In this document: positions 1 to 9,338 of the stretch, in pieces
Numbering within the stretch: position 1 is the stretch's first letter
How the letters are laid out: the number at the start of each line of letters is the position of its first letter
NCBI RefSeq assembly: GCF_018139645.1
Contig: NZ_JAGSPM010000010.1
Coordinates: 1-64,000, forward strand
Length of the DNA stretch: 64,000 nt
Direction: 5' to 3'
Source: Affinundibacterium baiyunense
GTDB lineage: Bacteria; Pseudomonadota; Gammaproteobacteria; Burkholderiales; Burkholderiaceae_D
Made by a program: the position numbers and the translations under genes
The notes under the pieces: generated by a model
Told to the model about the DNA's origin: nothing
Database searches by the model: none
Seen by the model: only the letters and a program-made list of their open reading frames with translations

Positions 1-518
1 CTTCTTTCTTGGCATCAAACGAGTTCCAACAGGGAATTGGTAGTTTAGCCCGTCTCTACTTTGGGGCTTTTGATCGCATTCCTGATCGTGATGGTCTTGA
101 TTATTGGATCAAACAATATAACGCGGGGATGTCTTTATCCTCGATCAGCAATGCCTTTGTTGCGAGCACAGAATTCCAGCAAAAATATAGTGCCATCGAT
201 AATGCTCAGTTCATCGATCTGGTCTACCAAAACGTGTTACACCGTCCTGCGGATGCCGCTGGTAAAACCTATTGGGTCAATCAACTCTCTAGCGGCTTTA
301 ACCGCGGCGATCTACTCGCTAGCTTTACCGAATCGACTGAGTTCAAAGCCGCTTCACAGGCCAAGGTTTCTCTGACCCTCGACTTCGTCGGCCTGCTTGG
401 GCGTGCTCCTGATCCCGCTACCTTTAATGAATTACTCAATCAACCAAATTCCGACTCTGTTACCCTCATTGGGCAGTTTATTAATTCTAATGAGTATATT
501 GGACGGTTTTTAGAATAA
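1..518 (+). CDS. DUF4214 domain protein, 3' end only
   Basis: This is the C-terminal part of a protein whose start lies before the window; the frame is open from base 3 and reads SFLASNEFQ, the usual end of a preceding repeat unit. Two to three DUF4214 units are visible, with the recurring pattern of an S-x-EF-x motif, an R-x-PD turn (RIPDRDG, RPADAAG, RAPDPAT) and YW a few residues later (LDYWIKQ, KTYWVNQ). DUF4214 units are usually found at the ends of large secreted or surface proteins of proteobacteria, often with RTX or adhesin-like parts; their function is not established. The TTG at base 9 is not a credible start because the repeat continues upstream. It ends 34 bases before a strong bidirectional hairpin terminator. 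Confidence 0.85.
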   Translation, partial: SFLASNEFQQGIGSLARLYFGAFDRIPDRDGLDYWIKQYNAGMSLSSISNAFVASTEFQQKYSAIDNAQFIDLVYQNVLHRPADAAGKTYWVNQLSSGFNRGDLLASFTESTEFKAASQAKVSLTLDFVGLLGRAPDPATFNELLNQPNSDSVTLIGQFINSNEYIGRFLE

Positions 519-551
519 GGTCAGGGACAAGATTTTAGGTCTCAACCCTTC

Positions 552-577
552 AAAAAGACTGCGTTAGCAGTCTTTTT
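552..577. terminator. Bidirectional intrinsic terminator
   Basis: Perfect 11-bp stem (AAAAAGACTGC at 552-562, GCAGTCTTTTT at 567-577) with loop GTTA. The A-run on one side and T-run on the other make it usable on both strands, which fits its place between two convergent genes (DUF4214 protein ending at 518, AIM24 protein ending at 604). Confidence 0.9.
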
Positions 578-603
578 GATTTGTAGCAAAAGAAATTGAT
601 AAA

Positions 604-1395
604 TCAATTCCGCTCAAACAAATTCCCCAATCCACCCAATACAGAACCTTCCTCACCACCACGACCGCCACCCATCGATGACGCACCGACGATGCGGTTT
701 GCCATACGAGCTAACGGCAATGACTGTAACCAAACTCGTCCTGGTCCACGTAGCGTCGTAAAGAAAATACCTTCACCGCCAAACAATGCGGTCTTCACGC
801 CACCGACGAATTGGATATCGTAGTCGACGTTGCTAGTGAAGGCAACGACGCACCCTGTGTCAACACGTAAAGTTTCGCCGGGCTGTAGATCCTTGGCGAT
901 TAATGCGCCACCAGCGTGTACAAAAGCAAGTCCATCTCCTTCGAGTTTTTGCAAAATAAAACCTTCACCACCAAAGAAACCTGCGCCTAGGCGTTTTTGG
1001 AACGCAATGCCCAAAGAAACACCTTTTGCTGCACACAGAAAGGCATCTTTCTGACACAGAATAGTTCCACCTAACTGGTCCAAATGCATAGGAATGATTC
1101 TGCCTGGATATGGCGCGCCAAATGCGACTTTGCGTTTGCTATTACCTTGATTTGAATACACCGTCGTGAACAAAGATTCACCAGTTATCAAGCGCTTACC
1201 CGCGCCCAATAGCGAACCAAAAATTCCGCCTTGTGAAGCAGAGCCATCACCAAAAATGGTTTCCATTTGAATCTGGTCTTCCATATAAAACATAGAACCA
1301 GCTTCACCAACCACGGCTTCGCGCGGATCAAGTTCAATCTCTACGAATTGCATGTCGTCGCCAAAAATTTGATAATCGATTACATCCATTGCCAT
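604..1395 (-). CDS. TIGR00266/AIM24 family protein
   Basis: A 263-residue protein of the AIM24 family (beta-sandwich, tubby-like fold). The conserved signs are the early EAGSMFYM, glycine-rich stretches, [12 protein letters not shown] repeats in the middle and late part, and the closing [11 protein letters not shown] motif. The C-terminus is glycine-rich and ends in a short polar tail (residues about 240-263). Family members are cytosolic or membrane-associated and have no settled biochemical role in bacteria; the yeast homologue supports mitochondrial inner-membrane architecture. The start is ATG at 1395, preceded on the minus strand by a purine-rich AGAGGGA. It appears to be a single-gene unit: the next gene on this strand is about 200 bases upstream. 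A second ATG two codons in is equally possible. Confidence 0.9.
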   Translation of the reverse strand: MAMDVIDYQIFGDDMQFVEIELDPREAVVGEAGSMFYMEDQIQMETIFGDGSASQGGIFGSLLGAGKRLITGESLFTTVYSNQGNSKRKVAFGAPYPGRIIPMHLDQLGGTILCQKDAFLCAAKGVSLGIAFQKRLGAGFFGGEGFILQKLEGDGLAFVHAGGALIAKDLQPGETLRVDTGCVVAFTSNVDYDIQFVGGVKTALFGGEGIFFTTLRGPGRVWLQSLPLARMANRIVGASSMGGGRGGEEGSVLGGLGNLFERN

Positions 1396-1591
1396 GTTAA
1401 TTCCCTCTTGGTTGAGTAAACTTAATTGTGTGAACTTAGTTAGGTTATCTAAATTGTGTGAAACAATTTCTGCAAATAGATAACGATCATGCAGAAAGTA
1501 GTCCGCATTTTAACCAGAAATTTATTGGAAAATTCAACAAATTGTCCGGTAAAAATTTTTTAGTAATACCGGAGTTGCGTCGGCAGTTACA

Positions 1592-2659
1592 TCATTTCCA
1601 GAAGCGTTTACGCCATGCTAATGCGGGCTGCTCAAGCCAATGCCACGAGCATACCGCACACGCAAAAGTGAGAACAGCGGCGGTTACTATCAGGAGAAGT
1701 ACACTCCATTCAGGATGGATTAACACTAAGGTCTGCTGAATAGGAAACGCGTACAAATAGACGCCATAGGAATAATCACCAAAGCGATTATATGAACGTA
1801 TTTTTCCACTAGGGACGTAGGCAAAATAAAATAGACAGTAAGGAAGCGCAAGATAGTACAACATCAAAAAATGATGCCCGCTGATCGCTAAAGCAATTAC
1901 CCCACACACAACGATGACGCTAATGAGCTTCGTCGACAAACGGATCTGTTGGCGTAACAAATAGTAGGCTGTGCCTATGAAGAAGAACCAAGTAAAACGT
2001 AATAGCTGAAAATGCTCAAGCAAGTAGAATTGATCAAGCAACCAAACACTCGCCCCTAAACCAAGCATCGCAATCAACAGAGCAATCACAGCGCTCAAAC
2101 GTCGTCTCGCATAGACATAAATTACCCAGCTTAGTAGCAGCAAGACATACATACTCAGCTCATAAATCATGCTCCACAATGAACCGTTAACGATACCTCG
2201 CAGAAGATTCGTTTCAAATAGCCCAGGAAGATAAAATTCCACACCAAGCATTAAAAAAAAATTTTTCCCAAGATAACGCCAAGTTTGCCAATCGCTAAAA
2301 TAAGCATTCACATCATGAGTGGTGAGCACTGCACCGAGCACTAGTACTGTCAGCAACAACATCAGCCACAGCGCAGGGAAAATCCGCAAAGCACGTGCCA
2401 GTAAATAATCCCCAAGGTGCTGAGTACGAATCAGGCTCGCACCCACTAAAAATCCACTTGCGACAAAGAAGATATCGACCGCCATCGCACCAAGATTTTT
2501 ACCGACGCTAGCAGCGAATGGCTCAGGCTGGCCGAGCATGGCAAAGCTATGACTAATTAGAACGGCAAATGCTGCCAACAAACGCAATAAATTAAAATTA
2601 TTGTCTTTGCCGACAGCGAGTTCACCTAAAGTTGGGGATGAAGAAAAAAACTTTGGCAC
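1592..2659 (-). CDS. Acyltransferase 3 family membrane protein (OafA/YrhL-like)
   Basis: A 355-residue integral membrane protein of the acyltransferase-3 family, which transfers acetyl or other acyl groups to surface sugars or lipids. The N-terminal signature NNFNLLRLLAAFAVLISHS (around residues 20-39) holds the R and H typical of the first membrane helix, followed by VDIFFVASGFLV, the hallmark of the second. About ten hydrophobic segments follow. No SGNH domain is attached, so it is the short form. The start is GTG at 2659, eight bases after the stop of the HMG-CoA lyase gene, so it is probably the last gene of that transcript. Its acceptor cannot be told from the sequence, and it has no clear link to leucine metabolism. 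Confidence 0.88.
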   Translation of the reverse strand: MPKFFSSSPTLGELAVGKDNNFNLLRLLAAFAVLISHSFAMLGQPEPFAASVGKNLGAMAVDIFFVASGFLVGASLIRTQHLGDYLLARALRIFPALWLMLLLTVLVLGAVLTTHDVNAYFSDWQTWRYLGKNFFLMLGVEFYLPGLFETNLLRGIVNGSLWSMIYELSMYVLLLLSWVIYVYARRRLSAVIALLIAMLGLGASVWLLDQFYLLEHFQLLRFTWFFFIGTAYYLLRQQIRLSTKLISVIVVCGVIALAISGHHFLMLYYLALPYCLFYFAYVPSGKIRSYNRFGDYSYGVYLYAFPIQQTLVLIHPEWSVLLLIVTAAVLTFACAVCSWHWLEQPALAWRKRFWK

Positions 2660-2667
2660 ATCAAATG

Positions 2668-3597
2668 TTAAGCAAGACGTTTCGCCGCAATCGCATTCCC
2701 TGCGCGACTGACCGCTTTGCGGCCCAAATGCTGAGAAATAAACTGCCCTGCATCGACCACTTGATCAAGATCGATACCCGTCTCAACACCCAAGCCCTGC
2801 ATCATGAACAAAACGTCCTCGGTCGACACATTGCCGGTCGCACCTTTCGCATAAGGGCAACCACCCAAGCCAGCCACCGAAGAATGGAAAATGCTCACGC
2901 CAACTTCCATGGCCGCATAAATATTCGCCAAGGCTTGGCCGTAGGTATCGTGGAAATGTCCTGAGATTTGCGCTAAAGGATATTCTTGTGCCACACGGTC
3001 CATGACAGTTTGCACGTGGCGCGGCGTGCCGACGCCAATGGTGTCAGCGATATCGATTTCATCGCAACCTAGATCACGCATCAGTTTGACCACATCAGCG
3101 ACTTGCTCTGGCGTGACTTCGCCTTGATACGGACAACCAAACGAGCAACTAATACTGCCACGCAAACGAATGCCATGCTGCTTCGCTGCCGCAGCGACAT
3201 CGCGAAAACGCTCTATCGATTCGGCAATCGAACAATTAATATTCTTTTGCGCGAAAGCTTCGGACGCCGAGCTAAATATCACGACTTCATCAGCGCCAGC
3301 CGCTAAGGCCGCTTCAAACCCTTTCATATTCGGCGTCAAGGCTGAATAAATGACGCCTGCTTTGCGCGTGATGCCGGCCATGACTTCCGTCGAGGTTGCC
3401 ATCTGCGGCACCCACTTCGGCGACACAAAAGAAGCGGCTTCAATGTTCGCGAAGCCGGCCTTCGTCAAACGATCAACGAGTTCAATTTTAACTTCCGCTG
3501 GAATCGTCTCTTTTTCATTTTGCAAGCCATCGCGGGGACCCACTTCGACAATCTTGACGCGCATAGGCAAATTCACTTGTTTCGCTAATACGACCAT
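2668..3597 (-). CDS. mvaB: Hydroxymethylglutaryl-CoA lyase
   Basis: Cleaves HMG-CoA to acetyl-CoA and acetoacetate, the last step of leucine degradation (the role also called LiuE). At 309 residues it has the normal length. Visible family marks are EVGPRDGLQNE near the N-terminus (metal and substrate site), the barrel motif GHFHDTYGQA carrying the metal-binding histidines, and GLGGCPYAKGATGN with the catalytic cysteine. The start ATG at 3597 has AAAGGA six bases upstream, inside the end of ghrA; the ghrA stop and this ATG are one base apart, so the two are probably translationally coupled. An internal ATG (3564) directly before RVKIVEVGPRDG is an alternative start but lacks an equally good ribosome site. 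Confidence 0.95.
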   Translation of the reverse strand: MVVLAKQVNLPMRVKIVEVGPRDGLQNEKETIPAEVKIELVDRLTKAGFANIEAASFVSPKWVPQMATSTEVMAGITRKAGVIYSALTPNMKGFEAALAAGADEVVIFSSASEAFAQKNINCSIAESIERFRDVAAAAKQHGIRLRGSISCSFGCPYQGEVTPEQVADVVKLMRDLGCDEIDIADTIGVGTPRHVQTVMDRVAQEYPLAQISGHFHDTYGQALANIYAAMEVGVSIFHSSVAGLGGCPYAKGATGNVSTEDVLFMMQGLGVETGIDLDQVVDAGQFISQHLGRKAVSRAGNAIAAKRLA

Positions 3598-3598
3598 T

Positions 3599-4528
3599 TC
3601 AATATCCTTTCAACTGGTCAACTAAGCCAGCAACTTTTTCACCACGCTCGAGCGCGGCGATTTTTCCTGCAATTTGTTTGGCACTCTCGTCCCGCACCGT
3701 CAACGCTGAAATATGCGGTGTGATATGGATCCGCTTTTCGGACCAGAATGGATGGGCGAGCGGTAGCGGCTCTTCACGAAATACATCAAGCGTCGCCCCT
3801 GCAATATGTCCATTTTGAATCAGCTTCAATAAATCGGCATCAACAATATGCGCACCGCGGGCGACGTTAATCACGTAAGCACCCTTCTTCAATTGCGACA
3901 GCTTGCTTTCGTCGAGCAAGTTCTCGGTCTCAGTTGTCAGCGGCAAAATGAGCACTAAAACTTTGGTCTGCTGCAAGAAGGAATCCAATCCGGCATCACC
4001 ATGAAAGCACTGCACACCATCGATCTGCTTCGGCGACCGACTCCAGCCTAACAAAGGAAAACCAAAGACTTTCAAGCCATCAAGAATTCGGTTTCCCAAG
4101 GCCCCCAGTCCCAACACGCCGATACTGAAATCGTCTTTACGATGCTGCGGCAAAGGACGCCATTGCTGTTGATCTTGCAGCATTTCATACTCATCGAAGC
4201 GGCGGAAATGCCTTAACACCGCATGGCTCACATACTCAGCCATTTGCACACCCATACCGGCATCGTCGACGCGAATCAAAGGCACACCTTGCGGCAAGGC
4301 GTCGCCTAATTGCAAGACCGCATCAACACCAGCGCCTAGGTTGAAGATCGCTTTCAAATCTGTACGTCCACGCAACATGGCGGCAGGTGGCTTCCACACT
4401 AAGGCATAATCGGCTGGCGCATCATCACCCTCTTCCCAGATACGAATCTGCGCATCAGGAAGATAAGCCCGAAAAGCCTTCAACCACACTTCAGGATCGG
4501 CACCACTTGCGTAATAGATGATGTTCAT
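3599..4528 (-). CDS. ghrA: Glyoxylate/hydroxypyruvate reductase A
   Basis: A 309-residue D-isomer-specific 2-hydroxyacid dehydrogenase that best fits the GhrA branch, which reduces glyoxylate to glycolate and hydroxypyruvate to glycerate with NADPH. Visible are the early FNLGAGVDA, the Rossmann motif IGVLGLGALGNRIL (around residue 137), NVARGAHIVD with the catalytic arginine, DVFREEPLP with the catalytic glutamate and HITPHIS with the catalytic histidine. It is directly coupled to the HMG-CoA lyase gene. Glyoxylate handling beside leucine breakdown fits a cell running the glyoxylate shunt on acetyl-CoA (see aceK at 21220), but that link is inference. Confidence 0.9.
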   Translation of the reverse strand: MNIIYYASGADPEVWLKAFRAYLPDAQIRIWEEGDDAPADYALVWKPPAAMLRGRTDLKAIFNLGAGVDAVLQLGDALPQGVPLIRVDDAGMGVQMAEYVSHAVLRHFRRFDEYEMLQDQQQWRPLPQHRKDDFSIGVLGLGALGNRILDGLKVFGFPLLGWSRSPKQIDGVQCFHGDAGLDSFLQQTKVLVLILPLTTETENLLDESKLSQLKKGAYVINVARGAHIVDADLLKLIQNGHIAGATLDVFREEPLPLAHPFWSEKRIHITPHISALTVRDESAKQIAGKIAALERGEKVAGLVDQLKGY

Positions 4529-4593
4529 TTTTCTAATCGATCAATTTCGAATGTTGGAAGCTTTTGGGTAAAACCGTAAAATCCTACAGGACA

Positions 4594-4965
4594 CTAACGG
4601 GTGACCTTAGCATAAATCATTTCAAGAACGGACTCTGTTTCGGACAACATTTGATTATTCCAAAATCGCAGAACCTCGATACCTTGCAGTGTTAAGAACT
4701 GATCGCGGCTTTTGTCATAAGCTTGCTGTTCACTATGTTGGCCACCATCCAATTCAATCGCTAAGCTCTTCTCGATACAATAGAAGTCAAGAATGTATCG
4801 CCCTACCGGATGTTGCCTACGAAACTTAGCACCAGCCATTCTCCGATTTCTCAGCAAATACCAAAGCAATTGCTCGGCATCTGGCATATTTTGACGCATT
4901 TCTCTGGCGTACTGTTTGAGATCGTCAGGAACTTTGCTCGGATGATGTGGATTGAACACCGTCAT
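4594..4965 (-). CDS. DUF559 (PD-(D/E)XK nuclease-fold) protein
   Basis: A 123-residue protein of the DUF559 family, a very-short-patch-repair-like endonuclease fold. The core is RRQHPVGRYILDFYC, then LAIELDGGQH and a C-terminal IEVLRFWNNQ; the D of LDFYC and E-x-D of IELDGG form the probable metal site. The start is taken at the ATG at 4965 (MTVFNPHHPS). An upstream TTG at 4998 in the same frame lies inside a palindromic repeat and would add only repeat-encoded residues. Such genes are common in bacterial chromosomes, often as single genes; the biological target is unknown. It lies between ghrA and the carboxylase gene with no functional link that I can see. Confidence 0.88.
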   Translation of the reverse strand: MTVFNPHHPSKVPDDLKQYAREMRQNMPDAEQLLWYLLRNRRMAGAKFRRQHPVGRYILDFYCIEKSLAIELDGGQHSEQQAYDKSRDQFLTLQGIEVLRFWNNQMLSETESVLEMIYAKVTR

Positions 4966-4984
4966 GTTGTTATGCGCCCTAATT

Positions 4985-5142
4985 CCCTTCTCCCGCAAGC
5001 GGGAGAAGGGTTAGGGATGAGGGTGGCCGTTCAACGACATACATGATGCTACGCCCATGTCTCGAATACCTAAATATCAAAACGTTCAACAATCGCTGAA
5101 CCTCCCTCACCCCCGCCCCTCTCCCGCCAGCGGGCGAGGGGA
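4985..5142. repeat. BIME-like pair of palindromic repeats, copy 1
   Basis: Two palindromes in opposite orientation in one gap. The first (4985-5010) pairs CCCTTCTCCCGC with GCGGGAGAAGGG over a 2-base loop and is followed by TTAGGGATGAGGG. The second (5103-5142) is preceded by CCCTCACCC and pairs a CCCCTCTCCCGC-like arm. The same paired layout recurs at 9178, 12070 and 19798. Confidence 0.85.
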
Positions 5143-5162
5143 GTTAAATAACTGTTCAAGAA

Positions 5163-7157
5163 TCACTGCTTAAAATTCAACAAAGGCGCACCTTCTGTCA
5201 CCTGATCACCAACCGCATACAAAACTTCTTCAACGACGCCATCATGTGGTGCAGAGATGGTGTGTTCCATCTTCATCGCTTCCATAATCAACAGCGCCTC
5301 ACCTTTCTTCACTTCTTGGCCGTTTTTCGCAATCACCGCGACAATCTTGCCGGGCATTGGTGCGGTCAAACGTCCGCCCTCTGCTTCACTTTCGCCAGCG
5401 TGTGCCATGACGTCAATGTAGTGCAAAACCGTGTGATGACCTTGTGTGAAGACATGGAACTGCTCACCATCGCGCACTACCGTGCCGCGCATGGTTTGCT
5501 CACCCATGGCCAATACCAATTCGTTCGCTGCCTGCGACACCAAACGCACTTGTGTCGACGCGCCGTTCGCCGCCATGGTCCAGCCATCTTGCTCATAGGT
5601 GACCGAGAGTGAATGTGTGCCCTGCTCTTCTTCAAACTGCAAACCACGTTGCAACTGCGCGTTCATACGCCAACCGGTGCTGCTCTGCCATGGATCGTTA
5701 CCGACTTGTTTTTCGCTGGCGATCAATGCCACCGCCGCGAATGCCAAGGTTGATAGATTCGCCGGTGCGACAGCAGGAAACAATGCAGCATGATGGCGCT
5801 CGATCAAACCGGTATCTAAATCGGCGCTAGAGAAGGCTTCACCTTGCACTAAACGCGAGAGGAAACCGATATTCGAATTCAAGCCCACAATCTGATATTG
5901 CGCCAATGCTTGCGCCATGCGCGCCAAAGCTTCTTTGCGATCTTTGCCCCATACAATCATCTTAGCAATCATAGGATCGTAGAAAGGCGAAATCGTATCG
6001 CCTTCACGTACCCCAGAATCGATACGGAACGAAGCGGGATCATTGCTGCCACCGAGTTCGAAGTTAACCGCCTCAGGCGTGCGCATATGACGCAGCGTGC
6101 CAATCGACGGGAGGAAACCTTTTTCTGGATTCTCCGCATACACACGTGCTTCGATCGCATGACCATGAATGCGCAATTGATCTTGTTGCAGCGGTAGCTT
6201 TTCACCAGCGGCAACGCGCAATTGCCATTCGACCAAATCGGTGCCGGTAATCATTTCTGTGACAGGATGTTCCACCTGCAGACGTGTGTTCATTTCCATA
6301 AAGTAGAAAGAACCATCTTGGTTGGCGATGAATTCCACCGTACCTGCGCCAACATAGCCGACTGCTTTCGCTGCCGCCACTGCTGCTTCACCCATTGCTG
6401 CACGACGTTCTGCTGTCATACCTGGCGCCGGTGCTTCTTCCAATACTTTTTGATGACGACGTTGCACCGAACAATCGCGTTCAAACAAATACACGCAATT
6501 GCCATGCGTATCAGCAAACACTTGGATTTCGATATGGCGCGGACGTTGCAAATACTTTTCGGCGAGAACTTTGTCGTCACCAAAGGAATTGATCGCCTCG
6601 CGTTTGCACGATGCCAAACCATCTTTGAAGTCGGCCGCTTTCTCGATCACGCGCATGCCTTTGCCACCACCACCGGCACTGGCTTTCAACAACACCGGAT
6701 AGCCGATGCGATCCGCCTCGCCTTGCAAGAAATCTGGGTCTTGATTGTCACCATGATAGCCAGGCACCAAAGGTACCTTGGCTTTTTCCATCAAAGACTT
6801 CGCTGCGGACTTGCTACCCATCGCCTCAATCGCAGAAGCTGGTGGGCCGATAAAAGCGATCCCCGCTTTGGCACAAGCATTGGCGAACTCACTATTTTCA
6901 GACAAGAAACCATAGCCAGGATGGATCGCTTGCGCACCGGTGGCCAACGCCACCTCGACGATCTTATCCGCGCGCAGGTAACTTTCTTTGGCCGGTGCCG
7001 GACCAATCAAGACCGCTTCATCACACACCGCCACGTGTTTGGCATTCGCATCGGCTTCGGAATACACCGCCACCGTTTTGATACCCATACGACGCGCAGT
7101 CGCAGCAACACGGCAAGCAATTTCGCCACGATTGGCGATGAGGATTTTGCTAAACAT
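5163..7157 (-). CDS. liuD: Methylcrotonyl-CoA carboxylase alpha (biotin) subunit
   Basis: Biotin-carrying subunit of methylcrotonyl-CoA carboxylase: carboxylates its biotin with ATP and bicarbonate so that the beta subunit can carboxylate 3-methylcrotonyl-CoA. Domain order is biotin carboxylase N-terminal (ILIANRGEIACR, residues 5-16), ATP-grasp with KASAGGGGKGMRV, the C-terminal biotin carboxylase domain (NTRLQVEHPVTE), then a BT/BCCP tail with MEAMKME, biotin lysine near residue 629 of 664. The start is ATG at 7157; an in-frame extension to 7196 adds 13 unlike residues. Acetyl- or propionyl-CoA carboxylase subunits are similar, but its setting with liuB, liuC, liuA and mvaB favours the leucine role. 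It lies just downstream of the biotin synthesis genes. Confidence 0.93.
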   Translation of the reverse strand: MFSKILIANRGEIACRVAATARRMGIKTVAVYSEADANAKHVAVCDEAVLIGPAPAKESYLRADKIVEVALATGAQAIHPGYGFLSENSEFANACAKAGIAFIGPPASAIEAMGSKSAAKSLMEKAKVPLVPGYHGDNQDPDFLQGEADRIGYPVLLKASAGGGGKGMRVIEKAADFKDGLASCKREAINSFGDDKVLAEKYLQRPRHIEIQVFADTHGNCVYLFERDCSVQRRHQKVLEEAPAPGMTAERRAAMGEAAVAAAKAVGYVGAGTVEFIANQDGSFYFMEMNTRLQVEHPVTEMITGTDLVEWQLRVAAGEKLPLQQDQLRIHGHAIEARVYAENPEKGFLPSIGTLRHMRTPEAVNFELGGSNDPASFRIDSGVREGDTISPFYDPMIAKMIVWGKDRKEALARMAQALAQYQIVGLNSNIGFLSRLVQGEAFSSADLDTGLIERHHAALFPAVAPANLSTLAFAAVALIASEKQVGNDPWQSSTGWRMNAQLQRGLQFEEEQGTHSLSVTYEQDGWTMAANGASTQVRLVSQAANELVLAMGEQTMRGTVVRDGEQFHVFTQGHHTVLHYIDVMAHAGESEAEGGRLTAPMPGKIVAVIAKNGQEVKKGEALLIMEAMKMEHTISAPHDGVVEEVLYAVGDQVTEGAPLLNFKQ

Positions 7158-7200
7158 GATTTTTGTCTTTCGAAAATTTTTAGAAACTAAAACCACTCAC

Positions 7201-7325
7201 CACAGAGACACGGAGACACAGAGGAAAAACGGAGAAATGCTTAGTTTTCAAAGAAGTATATTGATTTCCCATAAAGAAATTTCTCGCCTTTCTCATGCCC
7301 TTCTCTGTGTCTCCGTGTCTCTGTG
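7201..7325. repeat. Inverted repeat with 23-bp perfect arms
   Basis: Arm CACAGAGACACGGAGACACA... at 7201-7223 is matched exactly in reverse complement at 7303-7325, with about 79 bases between. It lies between bioB (ending 7348) and liuD (starting 7157) and leaves no room for a gene. Such purine-rich CACAGAGACACGGAGA blocks recur widely in betaproteobacterial gaps (recollection). It may form a long stem in the RNA between the two genes. Confidence 0.85.
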
Positions 7326-7347
7326 TTGAGAGGTTTAAAAAATATAA

Positions 7348-8406
7348 TTAACTACAACCACCAGCCTTCTTCTCCACCACACCACGCGTCTTCAAACCTA
7401 ATTTTTCAAGTAGTACGCGATCGTCTTCTGCTTCTGGATTTTCTGTAGTCAGCAATTTATCGCCGTAGAAAATCGAATTCGCGCCAGCAAGGAAGCACAT
7501 GGCTTGCACTGCTTCACCCATTTGACGACGGCCTGCCGACAAACGTACACGGGCTTTCGGCATGGTGATACGCGCTACCGCGATGGTGCGTACGAACTCC
7601 AGAGGATCGAGTGGATCGAGGCCATGCAAAGGCGTGCCTTCGACTTGCACCAAATGATTCACAGGTACGGATTCAGGATAAGGATTCAAGTTCGCCAATT
7701 GCGAAATCAAACCAGCACGTTGGCGACGACTTTCACCCATGCCGACGATACCGCCGCAACACACTTTCAAACCCGCTGTACGCACATGCCCCAAAGTATC
7801 CAAACGATCTTGATAATCACGTGTTGAAATCACTTTGTCGTAAAACTCTGGTGCGGTGTCGAGATTGTGGTTGTAGTAATCTAAACCTGCCGCTGCCAAA
7901 CGCTGTGCTTGTTCTTCTTTGAGCATGCCCAAAGTCGCGCAGGTTTCTAAGCCCATGGCTTTCACTTCGCGCACCATGGTTTCGACTTTTTCCATGTCGC
8001 GATCTTTCGGCGAACGCCATGCTGCGCCCATACAGAAACGCGTTGCACCGTTTTCGCGTGCCGCTTTGGCCGCTTCCAACACATCGCGTACATCCATCAA
8101 CTTCTTCGCTTCGACACCCGTATCGTAGCGCGCCGCTTGTGGGCAATAGCCGCAATCCTCTTCGCATCCGCCGGTTTTAATTGACAACAAGGTCGCGAGT
8201 TCAACATCACCGTTCGGGAAATTCTCACGATGGATCTGTTGGGCTTTAAACATAAGGTCATTGAATGGCAACTCAAACAGCGCCATTACTTCATCAACTG
8301 GCCAAGTCTCAGCCGTGATAGTCTTTACCGGCACCTGAAACGTCATCGCCTGTGCATTGTCTTTTGCATCACCGATGCCCGCTGTTTGTTCCATGATTGG
8401 ATCCAT
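7348..8406 (-). CDS. bioB: Biotin synthase
   Basis: Radical-SAM enzyme that inserts sulfur into dethiobiotin, the last step of biotin synthesis. The 352-residue protein has the cluster motif C81-x3-C85-x2-C88 ([12 protein letters not shown]) preceded by TLLSIKTG, the conserved [29 protein letters not shown] and the late SAGRRQMGE. The first 22 or so residues are an unconserved leader, so an ATG at codon 5 or 21 could also be the start. The chosen ATG has AAGGAAG close upstream and follows the bioD stop by ten bases, so the two genes are cotranscribed. Confidence 0.97.
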   Translation of the reverse strand: MDPIMEQTAGIGDAKDNAQAMTFQVPVKTITAETWPVDEVMALFELPFNDLMFKAQQIHRENFPNGDVELATLLSIKTGGCEEDCGYCPQAARYDTGVEAKKLMDVRDVLEAAKAARENGATRFCMGAAWRSPKDRDMEKVETMVREVKAMGLETCATLGMLKEEQAQRLAAAGLDYYNHNLDTAPEFYDKVISTRDYQDRLDTLGHVRTAGLKVCCGGIVGMGESRRQRAGLISQLANLNPYPESVPVNHLVQVEGTPLHGLDPLDPLEFVRTIAVARITMPKARVRLSAGRRQMGEAVQAMCFLAGANSIFYGDKLLTTENPEAEDDRVLLEKLGLKTRGVVEKKAGGCS

Positions 8407-8416
8407 ATTTGCTTCC

Positions 8417-9103
8417 TTACTTCAATAAATTCAAATCTAAATACTGACTCGCTTGCGCAACCTGATCGGCAGCTAAGCGCGGCACTACACCTAAACATGG
8501 CGCGCCGAGACGCTGCCGTAATGCTTCTACATTCTCATCAAAGAAACGCATTTCCGTATCGACCGTGTTGGCCACCCATGCCGCCAAACGCAAACCGCTA
8601 GCGCGAATCGCTTGCGCGGTGAGCAGTGCATGATTGATGCACCCCAAACGCATCCCGACCACCAGAATCACCGGTAAACCCAAACGCTGCGCCAAATCGA
8701 CGGTACTCGTATCATCATCGAGCGGCACACAAAATCCACCTACACCTTCCACCAAAACCACATCCGCGAGGCCTTGTGCTTGCTGATAGCAGTGCTGAAT
8801 ATGCTGCACATCCATCTTCACGTTTTCTAACTGCGCCACAATATGCGGTGCCGCTGGTGTGCGCATCAAATAAGGCACCACGATTTCCTGCGGTGCTTTG
8901 ATGCTGGAAGCGGCTACTAAACTATCCACATCTTCATTATGCAAAACACCGTCGACTTCCTCAGCACCAGACGCAATCGGTTTCATGCCCAAGGTCGACA
9001 AACCGGCCGCAGCAAAACCACGCAACAAAGCTGCGGTCGTAAAAGTCTTGCCGATCTCGGTATCGGTGCCGGTGATGAAATAATCTTTTGTCCTGTTTTG
9101 CAT
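8417..9103 (-). CDS. bioD: Dethiobiotin synthetase
   Basis: Closes the ureido ring of dethiobiotin from 7,8-diaminononanoate, CO2 and ATP. At 228 residues it has family length. The P-loop-like [13 protein letters not shown] (residues 9-21) is clear, followed by LGMKPIASG with the substrate lysine, and the [13 protein letters not shown] motif near residue 120. It lies between bioF (separated by a 230-base gap that carries a palindromic repeat pair) and bioB (10 bases away). Confidence 0.96.
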   Translation of the reverse strand: MQNRTKDYFITGTDTEIGKTFTTAALLRGFAAAGLSTLGMKPIASGAEEVDGVLHNEDVDSLVAASSIKAPQEIVVPYLMRTPAAPHIVAQLENVKMDVQHIQHCYQQAQGLADVVLVEGVGGFCVPLDDDTSTVDLAQRLGLPVILVVGMRLGCINHALLTAQAIRASGLRLAAWVANTVDTEMRFFDENVEALRQRLGAPCLGVVPRLAADQVAQASQYLDLNLLK

Positions 9104-9177
9104 TGCTTAAATCTTTATTTACTCAATCACTTATCACATCGTGACTCTCGTAGGGCTGGTACAACACGCGCTTTTCT

Positions 9178-9328
9178 CCCTTCTCCCGCAAGCGGGAGAA
9201 GGGTTGGGGATGAGGGGCTTTCAGATTCGAGCAACTTCAAATAAAGACTCGTAAAAATCATCTTAAAATTAGCTTTGCACTTCCTGAACCACCCTCACCC
9301 TAGCCCTCTCCCGCCCGCGGGAGAGGGA
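9178..9328. repeat. BIME-like pair of palindromic repeats, copy 2
   Basis: First palindrome 9178-9203 (CCCTTCTCCCGC / GCGGGAGAAGGG) followed by TTGGGGATGAGGGG; second 9291-9328 begins ACCCTCACCC and ends GCGGGAGAGGGA. It fills the bioF-bioD gap. Just before it, at about 9149-9174, is a worn piece of the TAGGGC-GGTGCAACCCGCGC repeat that is intact at 11990. Confidence 0.85.
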
Positions 9329-9338
9329 ACCTAAAACA

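Noticed and set aside
1458..1739. Plus-strand 93-codon frame between AIM24 and acyltransferase genes
   Set aside because: Overlaps the 3' end of the acyltransferase gene on the other strand, no recognisable protein.
4966..4998. Longer start (TTG) of the DUF559 gene
   Set aside because: Lies within the palindromic repeat; the ATG at 4965 gives the family length.
6222..7190. Long plus-strand open frame (322 codons) opposite liuD
   Set aside because: Exactly antisense to the conserved carboxylase gene; His/Arg-rich odd composition and no ribosome site. A shadow frame.
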